Part shown: positions 7,448-14,072 of the stretch, in pieces
Numbering within the stretch: position 1 is the first letter of the stretch
How the letters are laid out: every line of letters begins with the position of its first letter
Source of the DNA: Desulfurococcales archaeon
GTDB lineage: Archaea > Thermoproteota > Thermoprotei_A > Sulfolobales > Desulfurococcaceae
DNA length: 14,263 nucleotides
Direction of reading: 5' to 3'
NCBI GenBank assembly: GCA_027064845.1
Contig: JAMOPC010000163.1
Location: 1 to 14,263 of the forward strand
The notes under the pieces: generated by a model
What the model saw: the letters and a program-made list of their open reading frames with translations, nothing else
Told to the model about the DNA's origin: nothing
The model's database searches: none
Made by a program: the position numbers and the translations under genes

Positions 7448-7788
7448 TTAGCACTTATAATATTCGTTTCCAATCTTGTACGTAATATAGCTTAAACATT
7501 TACTTATTTTCCATATGTTATGACAAAACATGCTCTTATACAATAAATAGACGGAACCTTCCATGATCTTTAGACCAGGGAAAAATATTGAATACTTGTT
7601 AGGATCGTTACAAATAATATAATATGATACCTCGTCTCTTGTTGCTAATTTATTGAATCCTATAACCGGGTTGAGAATCTCTTCTTCGCGAAATACTTTA
7701 ATCTCTTCTAAAAATTTCTTCTATAAACCATGTATATATGAAAACCATTACCATAATAATAAACTAGAATCCTAGCTTCAGGTTTCAT
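7448..7788 (-). CDS. Unrecognised gene after rpoL, split by a -1 frameshift at A_AAT_TTT (programmed or decayed)
   Basis: The ATG at 7788 overlaps the rpoL stop (ATGA, 7788-7785). Frame zero reads 26 residues (MKPEARILVYYYGNGFHIYM, then VYRRNF) and stops at TAG 7710-7708. The -1 frame has no stop from the slip site to TAA 7450-7448 and adds 87 residues (begins LEEIKVFREEEILNPVIG, ends KIGNEYYKC), total 113. The junction is the heptamer A AAT TTT (7717-7711) directly before TAG, a classic X_XXY_YYZ shift site. Equally, one T lost from a six-T run would give the same break. I do not recognise the family; the product is aromatic-rich (many Y and F), soluble, with four cysteines in its last half. 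The ATGA overlap and about 270 bases open in AT-rich DNA argue that it is, or recently was, a gene. Confidence 0.68.
7708..7717 (-). promoter_or_regulatory. Candidate -1 frameshift site AAATTTTTAG
   Basis: Read in the zero frame from the ATG at 7788, codons 25-27 are AAT TTT TAG preceded by A. This fits X XXY YYZ (X=A, Y=T, Z=T): after a one-base slip back, P-site AAA and A-site TTT re-pair, and translation goes on with TTA GAA GAG. The stop codon directly after the heptamer could promote pausing. I did not find a clear downstream stem-loop or pseudoknot by eye. Confidence 0.45.
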
Positions 7789-8060
7789 ATTTTAGATTCA
7801 ACCTCTTTCCTGAAATCTGCCAATATGTTCTTAATATTTGTAACAATCTCTGATAAGACTTCGCCTATATCAACTCCTTTCTCAACGGTTATTACTATCT
7901 CTAACCTGTTTTGAAGAGGATGTGGTATTCTGTAAGAAGCATATACTACTTTAGGATGCTTCATTGCTTCTTTTGCTATTAAATTACCTAAAGTATCGTC
8001 TTCGCCTGTGATCTCTATTACTATCTCGTTCTCAGCTTGTCTTGAAACCCTTAATTCCAA
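7785..8060 (-). CDS. rpoL: DNA-directed RNA polymerase subunit L
   Basis: A 91-residue Rpb11-like subunit that pairs with RpoD to form the assembly platform of archaeal RNA polymerase. The dimerisation core is present: GEDDTLGNLIAKEAMKHP (about 19-36), then YASYRIPHPLQNRLEIVI and a C-terminal amphipathic helix. Length is standard. The start is TTG at 8060 with GGTGAT seven bases upstream. It lies 35 bases after the DUF2067-like gene, and its stop overlaps the start of the frameshifted gene, so it belongs to the csl4 operon. Confidence 0.94.
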   Translation of the reverse strand: MELRVSRQAENEIVIEITGEDDTLGNLIAKEAMKHPKVVYASYRIPHPLQNRLEIVITVEKGVDIGEVLSEIVTNIKNILADFRKEVESKI

Positions 8061-8095
8061 ATATAATCACCTTATTCTCTTAATAGTATCCTACA

Positions 8096-8722
8096 TTACA
8101 AATTCTTATACTCACTAATAAATTCATTTAAGGCTTTTCTCCATTCTTTCTTAATCCTATACTTTCCTTCCTCATCTTTATCCATTATTCCCATGAAATA
8201 CGCCCTTGAAAGAACTTGTTCTGGATCCATTTTTAGCACAATAGATGATACAACGACAAAGTACTTAGAGGTAGTTCCTCTAACATCATACTTTATAGCA
8301 TTGATTACTTCCCAGATCTTATTAACAATCTCCTCTATAAGCTCCGTAGGGGCATCTGTATATATTTCTGTCTTTTCTTGGTTTAGTCCTGCTTTATAAC
8401 CTAGACGCTCAAGAATTTCAACAAGTACTATGGGCGGAAAAGTCTTACGCGTTTTCTCTACCAAATATGCTATCTTAATCCTTTTAATTCCTCCTCTCAG
8501 AGTTGTTATGGAAGATTTATAACTTGAAACAAGCCTTCGAATATATTCCCACGCATACTTAATATCTGTTTTATAACCATACATTGTAATATATAATCCG
8601 TCTTCCTCGATAGTTATATCAAGGTATTCAACGCTTGGAATCTTCTCCCTAATAAGCTCGGCTAACTTAAAACATTCTTCTCCTCTACAGGGTATGTAGA
8701 AAAAACGCTTGATTAAAGGCAA
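8096..8722 (-). CDS. DUF2067-like protein, between csl4 and rpoL
   Basis: A 208-residue soluble protein with no catalytic signature that I can name. It resembles the crenarchaeal DUF2067 family, which sits beside csl4 and rpoL in related genomes; this is recall, not a search. Visible parts: an N-terminal alpha/beta segment (RFFYIPCRGEECFKLAELI, then VEYLDITIEEDGLYITMYGY), a middle segment with KTRKTFPPIVLVEILERLGYKA that looks helical and basic, and a C-terminal helical part. The repeated alpha/beta pattern would fit an RNA-associated protein, but that is inference. The start is TTG 8722, four bases after the csl4 stop, with GGTGAT (8731-8726) five bases before it. The ribosome-binding site therefore lies across the csl4 stop codon. 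Confidence 0.75.
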   Translation of the reverse strand: MPLIKRFFYIPCRGEECFKLAELIREKIPSVEYLDITIEEDGLYITMYGYKTDIKYAWEYIRRLVSSYKSSITTLRGGIKRIKIAYLVEKTRKTFPPIVLVEILERLGYKAGLNQEKTEIYTDAPTELIEEIVNKIWEVINAIKYDVRGTTSKYFVVVSSIVLKMDPEQVLSRAYFMGIMDKDEEGKYRIKKEWRKALNEFISEYKNL

Positions 8723-8726
8723 GTTA

Positions 8727-9299
8727 TCACCGAAACAGATACATTACGCTTATTTTCCTGTTCTCAACGTTTCCACAAACAGGACAGATAAGCCTATTAT
8801 CCCTCTTCCTCAATATCGCTCCACATTTACTGCAGAACGCAGCAATAACACCTAGACCTGGCTCCTTGGTAGTTAGCTGGTATGGCTGATAATTAGTTAT
8901 AACCCTGGCTCTAATAACATCGCCTAGCCTAAATGCATCATACATGGTCTCTATGTATTCTGGACTAACCTGTGAAACATGTATTATTCCTGTAAAATCA
9001 GTTGATTTAGATGGTTTTTCTTCAATAGCATATATGTCTACAAACACGAGGTCTTCGGAAATTCCAGATATTATTCCTTCAACAATATCGCCTGCTCTAG
9101 GAACATATGGTTTTCCTTTCACATGGCGTACACTAATACTTCTCTTTACAATATCGATTAAGACCCTACCGACTAGCTGAGACCTTATGGTGCCTCTCTC
9201 ATCAACGTATGCTCCAGGACCTGGAAAATATTCTTCTTCAACACCTATTTCGTCTCCTGGTGTTACCGGCATTCCCTGTCTCGACTTACTAGTAGTCAT
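8727..9299 (-). CDS. csl4: Exosome cap subunit Csl4
   Basis: A 190-residue RNA-binding cap protein of the archaeal exosome (Rrp41-Rrp42 core, Rrp4/Csl4 cap), which degrades or tails RNA 3' ends. The N-terminal domain holds MPVTPGDEIG (10-19) and EEEYFPGPGAYVDE, a classic Csl4 signature. The S1 domain covers about 65-140 (PRAGDIVEGIISGI, IIHVSQVS, LGDVIRARVI). The C-terminal zinc ribbon uses C156, C159, C172 and C175. The ATG at 9299 has GAGGTG seven bases before it, overlapping the stop of the upstream methyltransferase (four bases between genes). Confidence 0.96.
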   Translation of the reverse strand: MTTSKSRQGMPVTPGDEIGVEEEYFPGPGAYVDERGTIRSQLVGRVLIDIVKRSISVRHVKGKPYVPRAGDIVEGIISGISEDLVFVDIYAIEEKPSKSTDFTGIIHVSQVSPEYIETMYDAFRLGDVIRARVITNYQPYQLTTKEPGLGVIAAFCSKCGAILRKRDNRLICPVCGNVENRKISVMYLFR

Positions 9300-9303
9300 T
9301 GTC

Positions 9304-9933
9304 TCACACCTCTTTCCTAAAGACGTAAAAAACAGTTTTAACTCTATATACTTTCCTCCTATGTGTCTCGAACATCATAGGTATTTCGAAATCAATTATC
9401 TCTCTATGCACTATCTTAAATCCATTCGTTTCTGCAAGTTCTTTAACTAATGTATCTAGTCTCTGTGAAAACTTATGAATAGTGTATATTGAAGAAGCTA
9501 TTTTAAAAGCCTTGTCCAAAAACAATAAGTCTAGGCCTCTATTCTTTTTATATACTCCAAAAGGTGGATTCATCACAACCGTATCAACTTGGTTAAAAAC
9601 AAGTTCTCTTACATCAGTATTTATAAGCACATATTTACCGCAGAATCGCTCATTGTATAAAGACATATTCTTATTAGCATATAGTAATATGTTATCGTCA
9701 AGATCGATTCCTATCACAAGCTTAGCTCCTAGGACTAATGCTGCGTAACCGAAACGAAAACCTCCACATCCAAGATCAAGTACTATTTTATCTTGAATGT
9801 CTCCTTTCATAAATGCATGCCAAATAATATGCGCCACGATCCACGAAGGTGTTTCGTATTGTTCTAATTCTCTTCTCGGAAAAGGATACCTAGGTAGATT
9901 CTCTAGGAGTAGCTCAAGAGATTTCTTATCCAT
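9304..9933 (-). CDS. METTL5-like class I methyltransferase (predicted rRNA adenine N6)
   Basis: A 209-residue SAM-dependent methyltransferase. ELEQYETPSWIVAHII (about 22-37) matches the LEQYxT segment of METTL5. Motif I is VLDLGCGGFRFGYAAL (51-66), the acidic end of beta 2 is IGIDLDD, and the catalytic NPPF is at 122-125 (MNPPFG), as expected for exocyclic-amino N6 methylation. Human METTL5 makes m6A in 18S rRNA. The archaeal target here is inferred to be rRNA. The length matches METTL5. I chose ATG 9933, six bases after GGTG (9943-9940). An in-frame ATG at 9945 overlaps that site and would add MVFY. It appears to lead the operon to csl4, DUF2067-like and rpoL, with a TATA-like CTTAAAAAAC near 9979-9988. 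Confidence 0.87.
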   Translation of the reverse strand: MDKKSLELLLENLPRYPFPRRELEQYETPSWIVAHIIWHAFMKGDIQDKIVLDLGCGGFRFGYAALVLGAKLVIGIDLDDNILLYANKNMSLYNERFCGKYVLINTDVRELVFNQVDTVVMNPPFGVYKKNRGLDLLFLDKAFKIASSIYTIHKFSQRLDTLVKELAETNGFKIVHREIIDFEIPMMFETHRRKVYRVKTVFYVFRKEV

Positions 9934-10051
9934 GTAAAACACCATATAAATACATTATCAATCAATATGCATGCAATGTTTTTTAAGAAAGATATTTGAA
10001 GTTACTAATCAAAATATACCTTTGACAAAATATATTATTTCGGTGAAGGGG

Positions 10052-10924
10052 TTGGATGGAATAACAGGTGGAGATATTATAGGTTTATTGTTTTGGCTAA
10101 TATTCCTATATATTATACTCCATCCACAGCTACAATACAAATCTCTACAAAACGCTAGGCTGAGAATAATACGTGCCATGGAGAAGAAATACGGGTGGAG
10201 AGTAATCACAATGATTCATAGACAAGAAAAAATAGGGTTCCTCGGAATACCAATGTACAGATTCATAGACATAGAAGACTCCGAAGCAATATTAAGAGCT
10301 ATAAGGAGTACTCCCCCAGAACAACCAATAGCACTAATCCTACACACACCTGGTGGACTCGTACTAGCAGCTTCCCAGATAGCCATGGCACTGAAAAGAC
10401 ATAAAGGAAAGAAAATAGTTATTATTCCACATTACGCTATGAGCGGGGGAACATTAATTGCCTTAGCGGCTGATGAGATAATAATGGATCCAGACGCTGT
10501 TCTCGGACCGCTAGATCCACAACTTCAAACACCCAAGGGAGCGTTTCCAGCACCAAGCTTGATCAAAGTAGCTAAAATGAAAGGAGATAAAGCATCAGAT
10601 GATATCTTAATCTATGCAGACATAGCCGAGAAAGCACTTACCGAGATCCAAAACACTATCAGATACTTATTAAAAGACAAGCTTCCAGAAGAAAAAGTAG
10701 AAGAAATCACAAAGAAACTAACTGAAGGCTATTATACACATGACTATCCAATAACCGTTGAAGAAGCAAAGAAAATGGGATTACCAGTATCAACAAATGT
10801 TCCACCAGAAGTATACGCCTTAATGGAACTCTACCCGCAAGCAATACAACAAAGACCCGGAATAGAATATATCCCTCGCCCACACATACCTTACTATCAC
10901 CAGAAAAGAACTGAAGGCAAATAA
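10052..10924 (+). CDS. SDH-family ClpP-fold membrane serine protease
   Basis: A 290-residue protein with one N-terminal membrane helix (about 8-24) and a ClpP/crotonase-type domain. Key parts: ILHTPGGLVLAA (95-106; the oxyanion HTPGG), HYAMSGGTLIALAADEI with candidate nucleophile S131, and the conserved GPLDPQ (152-157). It matches the archaeal 'serine dehydrogenase proteinase' (SDH) group, which also resembles SppA and NfeD-type proteases. The substrate is unknown. I place the start at TTG 10052, six bases after GGTG (10042-10045). The ATG at 9971 would add 27 residues without a ribosome-binding site and would overlap the likely promoter (AAAATATAC near 10010-10018). It is the only + strand gene inside a long minus-strand block and is divergent from the METTL5-like gene. 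Confidence 0.85.
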   Translation: MDGITGGDIIGLLFWLIFLYIILHPQLQYKSLQNARLRIIRAMEKKYGWRVITMIHRQEKIGFLGIPMYRFIDIEDSEAILRAIRSTPPEQPIALILHTPGGLVLAASQIAMALKRHKGKKIVIIPHYAMSGGTLIALAADEIIMDPDAVLGPLDPQLQTPKGAFPAPSLIKVAKMKGDKASDDILIYADIAEKALTEIQNTIRYLLKDKLPEEKVEEITKKLTEGYYTHDYPITVEEAKKMGLPVSTNVPPEVYALMELYPQAIQQRPGIEYIPRPHIPYYHQKRTEGK

Positions 10925-10928
10925 TAAT

Positions 10929-10945
10929 CAATTATTTTTATTTTA
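10929..10945 (+). terminator. T-rich terminator after the SDH protease gene
   Basis: Right after the stop at 10924, the + strand has a T-rich run, ATTATTTTTATTTTA. This is the usual archaeal intrinsic termination signal and needs no hairpin. It reaches into the convergent dph2 stop codon (10943-10945). Inferred. Confidence 0.45.
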
Positions 10946-11980
10946 CCATGGAAACACGTATTGTCTAATATTATTCAAAATCATTAAATACTCTCCAGGA
11001 GTTAGGACAGGCTTATAGAAACTAGTTATGTCATCAACGGGTATTCTAGGACAACTAGTCACCACATAGAAATCGAGATTAAAAGCATTATCAATAGAAA
11101 CTAGTCTATCTTCATTCACATAATCCGAGACAATTAAATATGGTTCAAATCCTTTCTCTTTACTCAATCTATACAAATATTTAACCAGTCTATCTCGATA
11201 CTGTCCAGGTGATACACCAATTATTAATCCTACTCTCCTATAGTTATTATTCCTCACATGCTCTACTAAATACAAGCGCTTAGCATATGTTTTAACAGCA
11301 TCTTTCGTAAAGTCTATAACTTTACCAGAGTAGGGATCATATATTATTATTGGTTTACGAGAAACAAGGTATGCACCAAGAGCGTGAAAACGCCCTCCAG
11401 AAACAGTAAGTACAGCGTCGATTTTATCAATAATACTGATCAAAGCACTATACTCACAACCCAGAACTTGGCCAGGAAACATTTGATTATACGCTGATTT
11501 ACCAATATAGGTTCTAATCCCTCTTGACTCTAAGAATTCTCTTATCTTGCCAAGGATCTTTACGTGCTGAATAGATGCAATTAAACCTATTCTTTTAAAA
11601 TTCTTACTAAAAATTGTTTGATATATTTCCTCTAACTCTTCTAGCTGAGGAGTTCTCATATAAAAAGCTGGTATATAGAGTATTTTCTTCCCAATACTTG
11701 TGGATATTAATGGGTATTCGTTATGACCTATGTGAATAATTATATCAGGCTTAATAAGTTCTAACTCCCCCACGGAAATATAACAAGAACCATAAGACGG
11801 GCTAGAGGAAAAATAGAGTTCAACAAATAACTCTTTTGATAGGAAATATTCTCTTATACAATCATAAAGCTTTTTCAAACCATCAGGAGCTGTTAAAAGT
11901 ATCTTCTTAACGCCACGAACAGCTTCTAAGAGAGCATTATAGTCTATTTCGTATAATTCACAAATACTATCTCTGCCCAT
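10943..11980 (-). CDS. dph2: Dph2, diphthamide biosynthesis radical-SAM-like enzyme
   Basis: A 345-residue archaeal Dph2, a homodimeric [4Fe-4S] enzyme that cleaves SAM to a 3-amino-3-carboxypropyl radical and attaches it to the target histidine of EF-2, the first step of diphthamide synthesis. Three domains each give one cluster cysteine: C66 in SPSYGSCYIS, C175 in PGQVLGCEYS and C310 in VVTSCPRIPVDD. The second and third motifs are canonical. The first differs from the common YGAC form by serine for alanine (YGSC). It keeps the GGRFHALG segment. The start is ATG 11980; I see only a weak GGG seven bases upstream. An 8-bp inverted repeat lies about 50 bases before the start. It ends 18 bases from the convergent protease gene. 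Confidence 0.93.
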   Translation of the reverse strand: MGRDSICELYEIDYNALLEAVRGVKKILLTAPDGLKKLYDCIREYFLSKELFVELYFSSSPSYGSCYISVGELELIKPDIIIHIGHNEYPLISTSIGKKILYIPAFYMRTPQLEELEEIYQTIFSKNFKRIGLIASIQHVKILGKIREFLESRGIRTYIGKSAYNQMFPGQVLGCEYSALISIIDKIDAVLTVSGGRFHALGAYLVSRKPIIIYDPYSGKVIDFTKDAVKTYAKRLYLVEHVRNNNYRRVGLIIGVSPGQYRDRLVKYLYRLSKEKGFEPYLIVSDYVNEDRLVSIDNAFNLDFYVVTSCPRIPVDDITSFYKPVLTPGEYLMILNNIRQYVFPW

Positions 11981-12029
11981 GTTTGACCCGTCTCTATTAA
12001 TTTAGGCTTAAATAACCCTACTATTTTAC

Positions 12030-12052
12030 ACATAGAAAGAATAGTTCTATGT
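12030..12052. repeat. 8-bp perfect inverted repeat between rpl10e and dph2
   Basis: ACATAGAA (12030-12037) and TTCTATGT (12045-12052) are exact inverse complements with a seven-base loop. It lies 52 bases after the rpl10e stop and 50 bases before the dph2 ATG, next to a TATA-like TGTAAAATAG. It could be an RNA hairpin ending rpl10e transcription or an operator for dph2. The stem is AT-rich and may be chance. Confidence 0.35.
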
Positions 12053-12103
12053 ATTATATTTTATGTTTTAGCAACAAAACTATTGTGCCATATTGGGAGA
12101 AAT

Positions 12104-12628
12104 TTATATCGGTTTAAGACCTGGTTTTAAGGGTTTGAACACTATTCTCGCTGGCAATGGTAGTTTTGAAGCTGCTCTTCTCAATGCTTCTTTAGCATGC
12201 TCCACATGTTCTTTCTTAATCCTAACCTCCATAACTACTGTTCCGGGATAGACACGTGCTGCTGTCCCTATTGGTTTGCCAAATGCTTGTCTCATACCGT
12301 CTTGTAGACGGTCTGCACCAGCGAAAGCCATCATTTTGTTTTCTCTGAGTACGTGGTGGGGATAAACTCTTATTTTTAAGAAGTAGTTCTGATCACCTAC
12401 ACTTGTGCTTAGATATTTGTTTGCCATTACACGTGCTGCTTCTAGTGCATTATGCCTTATTTGTCCTGCCTCAATCATTACTAGTTCTGCCACGTAGTCA
12501 TAGTCACCGTGTATGTTACCCATCTCAAACTTGACTATTTTTGGCTGTGGAACACCGGGTATGTATTCTCTCCTAGTGTATGGTGGTCCACTGAAATGTG
12601 TATAACACCTAGCCGGTCTGAGCGGCAA
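12104..12628 (-). CDS. rpl10e: Ribosomal protein L10e (uL16 family)
   Basis: A 174-residue large-subunit protein of the uL16 family, located near the peptidyl-transferase centre and tRNA sites. Family signatures: MPLRPARCYTHF at the start, YTRREYIPGVPQPKIVKF, IEAGQIRHNALEAARVMANKYL, the RVYPHHVLRENKMM segment and GADRLQDGMRQAFGKP. I chose TTG 12628, six bases after GAGGTG (12640-12635), because archaeal L10e proteins begin MPLRPARCY. A GTG at 12637 is in frame and would add MNA, but it is part of the ribosome-binding site. The ATG at 12633 is out of frame. A strong TATA-like GTTTAAAAAAG at 12691-12681 gives its own promoter. Confidence 0.97.
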   Translation of the reverse strand: MPLRPARCYTHFSGPPYTRREYIPGVPQPKIVKFEMGNIHGDYDYVAELVMIEAGQIRHNALEAARVMANKYLSTSVGDQNYFLKIRVYPHHVLRENKMMAFAGADRLQDGMRQAFGKPIGTAARVYPGTVVMEVRIKKEHVEHAKEALRRAASKLPLPARIVFKPLKPGLKPI

Positions 12629-12680
12629 AGCATTCACCTCATAAACATAGCGTGGTTCTCAAACCTCTTTTCCTTAATAA

Positions 12681-12691
12681 TCTTTTTTAAA
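12681..12691 (-). promoter_or_regulatory. TATA box for rpl10e
   Basis: Minus-strand GTTTAAAAAAG is a good archaeal TATA match. With the usual distance it predicts transcript start near 12662 and a leader of about 34 bases carrying GAGGTG. It lies just before the stop of the upstream methyltransferase gene, which suggests rpl10e is transcribed on its own. Confidence 0.55.
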
Positions 12692-12696
12692 CTTAT

Positions 12697-13743
12697 CTAT
12701 TTTTCCAGAACCATTATTCTAGGATATAAGCTTCCATGATAAACTACTCGTTCATGTATAATTTTGAAACCTGCTCTTTTGGCTATTTTGTATACATAAT
12801 TATATTCCGTAGTTATAATAGTCAAATGTCCTCCTTCCCGAAGTGCTTTGTAAGAGGCTTCTAAGAACTTATTATAGAGCTTCCTTATAGATGATGGATC
12901 GCCATATCTAATTCCGTACGGTGGATTAGATACAATATGATCAACATTATCTATTACTTCATTAAGCCTTGTAGCATCCCATACACCAAAAAATACCCTC
13001 TTATAGACTCCTGCCGCATATGCGTTCATTTTTGCTCCTCTTATGTGTCTTGGATTCTGATCATAGCCGAAGATATGTGCATCTTCATGTATTAGTGCTG
13101 CTTCTATAGGTATTGTACCACCTCCACACATGGGGTCAACTATTATATCTTTGTCTCGCGTACCTGATATCGTTAACATGGCATATGCAAGAGTTGGTTT
13201 AAGCGCGGCTGGATGATCATATATTCTATATCCCCGTCTATGCATGCTCCACGGCCCTGTTAGAGAAACGCCTATGTATATCTTATTGTCCTTAACAAAG
13301 ACATGGACTATCACGTTAGGAGTTCTAAGATTAACGACTGGTTTCCTACCAGTTTTTGACTCAACAATTCTTATAACTAGTTCACCGACAAGCCTCGATA
13401 CATCAATAGATGTGAACTCATGTTCACCAACACGCTCTGTATCCACCGCGAAAGTGGTATACGGGGTTACATAATAATGTATATCTTTTAGCCCCTCAAT
13501 GATCTCGTTTTTAAGCTTCAATAAGTCCTCGTGCTTCTTTCCAATCAATCCTTTCCACATCAACAAGAATGCACGATTAATGCTTCTCAACCTATATATT
13601 GCTTCCCACGATACATTATATTCTAATTTATGATAAATATGCCCACTGAGACGTGAATACTCTACATTACCTCCAAGTTCTGCTTTAATCTCTTCCGCAG
13701 CAATGTCTTCGATTCCTGGATTAACAGTATATATAAGCTCCAT
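12697..13743 (-). CDS. THUMP-domain tRNA (guanine-N2) methyltransferase, Trm14/TrmN-like
   Basis: A 348-residue enzyme. An N-terminal ferredoxin-like plus THUMP region (about 1-160) for binding the tRNA acceptor end is followed by a Rossmann methyltransferase domain. HRRGYRIYDHPAALKPTLA (about 168-186) is the usual linker of this family. Motif I is VDPMCGGGTIPIEAAL (202-217), and the catalytic NPPYG (273-277) methylates an exocyclic amine. Archaeal relatives make m2G6 (Trm14) or m2G10/m22G10 (Trm11/TrmG10). Length and motif style fit Trm14 better, but the site is inference. I chose ATG 13743, about 27 bases after TATATATAA, which implies a leaderless mRNA. A TTG at 13761 would add six residues and lies where the transcript has probably not begun. 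Confidence 0.88.
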   Translation of the reverse strand: MELIYTVNPGIEDIAAEEIKAELGGNVEYSRLSGHIYHKLEYNVSWEAIYRLRSINRAFLLMWKGLIGKKHEDLLKLKNEIIEGLKDIHYYVTPYTTFAVDTERVGEHEFTSIDVSRLVGELVIRIVESKTGRKPVVNLRTPNVIVHVFVKDNKIYIGVSLTGPWSMHRRGYRIYDHPAALKPTLAYAMLTISGTRDKDIIVDPMCGGGTIPIEAALIHEDAHIFGYDQNPRHIRGAKMNAYAAGVYKRVFFGVWDATRLNEVIDNVDHIVSNPPYGIRYGDPSSIRKLYNKFLEASYKALREGGHLTIITTEYNYVYKIAKRAGFKIIHERVVYHGSLYPRIMVLEK

Positions 13744-13765
13744 AATAACAACGCTCTCCAAATTA

Positions 13766-13774
13766 TTATATATA
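13766..13774 (-). promoter_or_regulatory. TATA box for the THUMP methyltransferase, predicting a leaderless mRNA
   Basis: Minus-strand TATATATAA is centred near 13770, 27 bases from the ATG at 13743. Archaeal transcription starts about 25-27 bases from the TATA centre, so the transcript would begin at or next to the start codon. There is no close ribosome-binding site, which agrees. Confidence 0.55.
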
Positions 13775-13872
13775 CAGAAATAACTAATTCAAAAAACATA
13801 CAAAAATATACTTAATCACCACGAGAATAAGGATTATTACGGGGAAACTATTTCAATGAAAATATAGAGTAA

Positions 13873-13983
13873 GCGGGGGTGCCCGAGCCCGGCTAAAGGG
13901 GGCGGACTCAAGACGGGTGCTTTTGCCCAGGGGAGATCCGCTGGCGTAGGCCTGCGTGGGTTCAAATCCCACCCCCCGCACCA
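13873..13983 (+). tRNA. tRNA-Leu(CAA) with intron; CCA encoded
   Basis: Class II tRNA. Acceptor stem GCGGGGG (13873-13879) pairs with CCCCCGC (13973-13979), then discriminator A and encoded CCA (13981-13983). U8 and a D arm CCCGAG...AGGGG follow. The anticodon stem GCGGA (13902-13906) pairs with TCCGC (13937-13941). The loop is C T CAA G A with anticodon CAA at 13909-13911, decoding UUG. A long variable arm (about 13942-13955, TGGCGTAGGCCTGC) marks leucine. The T arm is GTGGG-TTCAAAT-CCCAC (13956-13972). A 23-base intron interrupts it after base 37. The mature length is 85 bases plus CCA. It lies between the divergent methyltransferase gene and the HTH gene. Confidence 0.95.
13913..13935 (+). 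other. tRNA intron (23 nt, canonical position 37/38)
   Basis: Removing ACGGGTGCTTTTGCCCAGGGGAG restores a normal seven-base anticodon loop and five-pair stem. AGA occurs at both junctions (13911-13913 and 13934-13936), placing AG^A bulges of three bases at both cut sites, as in bulge-helix-bulge substrates of the archaeal splicing endonuclease. The intron itself can form GGG/CCC with a TGCTTTTG loop. The central helix is weak (CTC with GGG plus an A-G mismatch), so the motif is relaxed. The AGA repeat leaves the exact ends ambiguous without changing the product. Confidence 0.85.
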
Positions 13984-14041
13984 TACTTCTTCGTAACAAA
14001 ACTTGTTAAATCAATGGAGTGATTAATATACTGTATAATCA

Positions 14042-14049
14042 TTATATAA
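14042..14049 (+). promoter_or_regulatory. TATA box for the HTH regulator gene, predicting a leaderless mRNA
   Basis: TTATATAA is centred near 14046, 27 bases before the ATG at 14073. That is the spacing expected for a transcript beginning at the start codon. Confidence 0.5.
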
Positions 14050-14072
14050 TAATGTTATACTACTATTGGGTG

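Noticed and set aside
9187..9450. Open + strand frames across csl4 and the methyltransferase
   Set aside because: They run antisense to two recognised genes and cross their junction; the composition is that of a shadow frame.
9968..9975. TGCATGCA palindrome between the divergent METTL5-like and protease genes
   Set aside because: Eight bases only, and the flanks do not continue the symmetry; too short to claim an operator.
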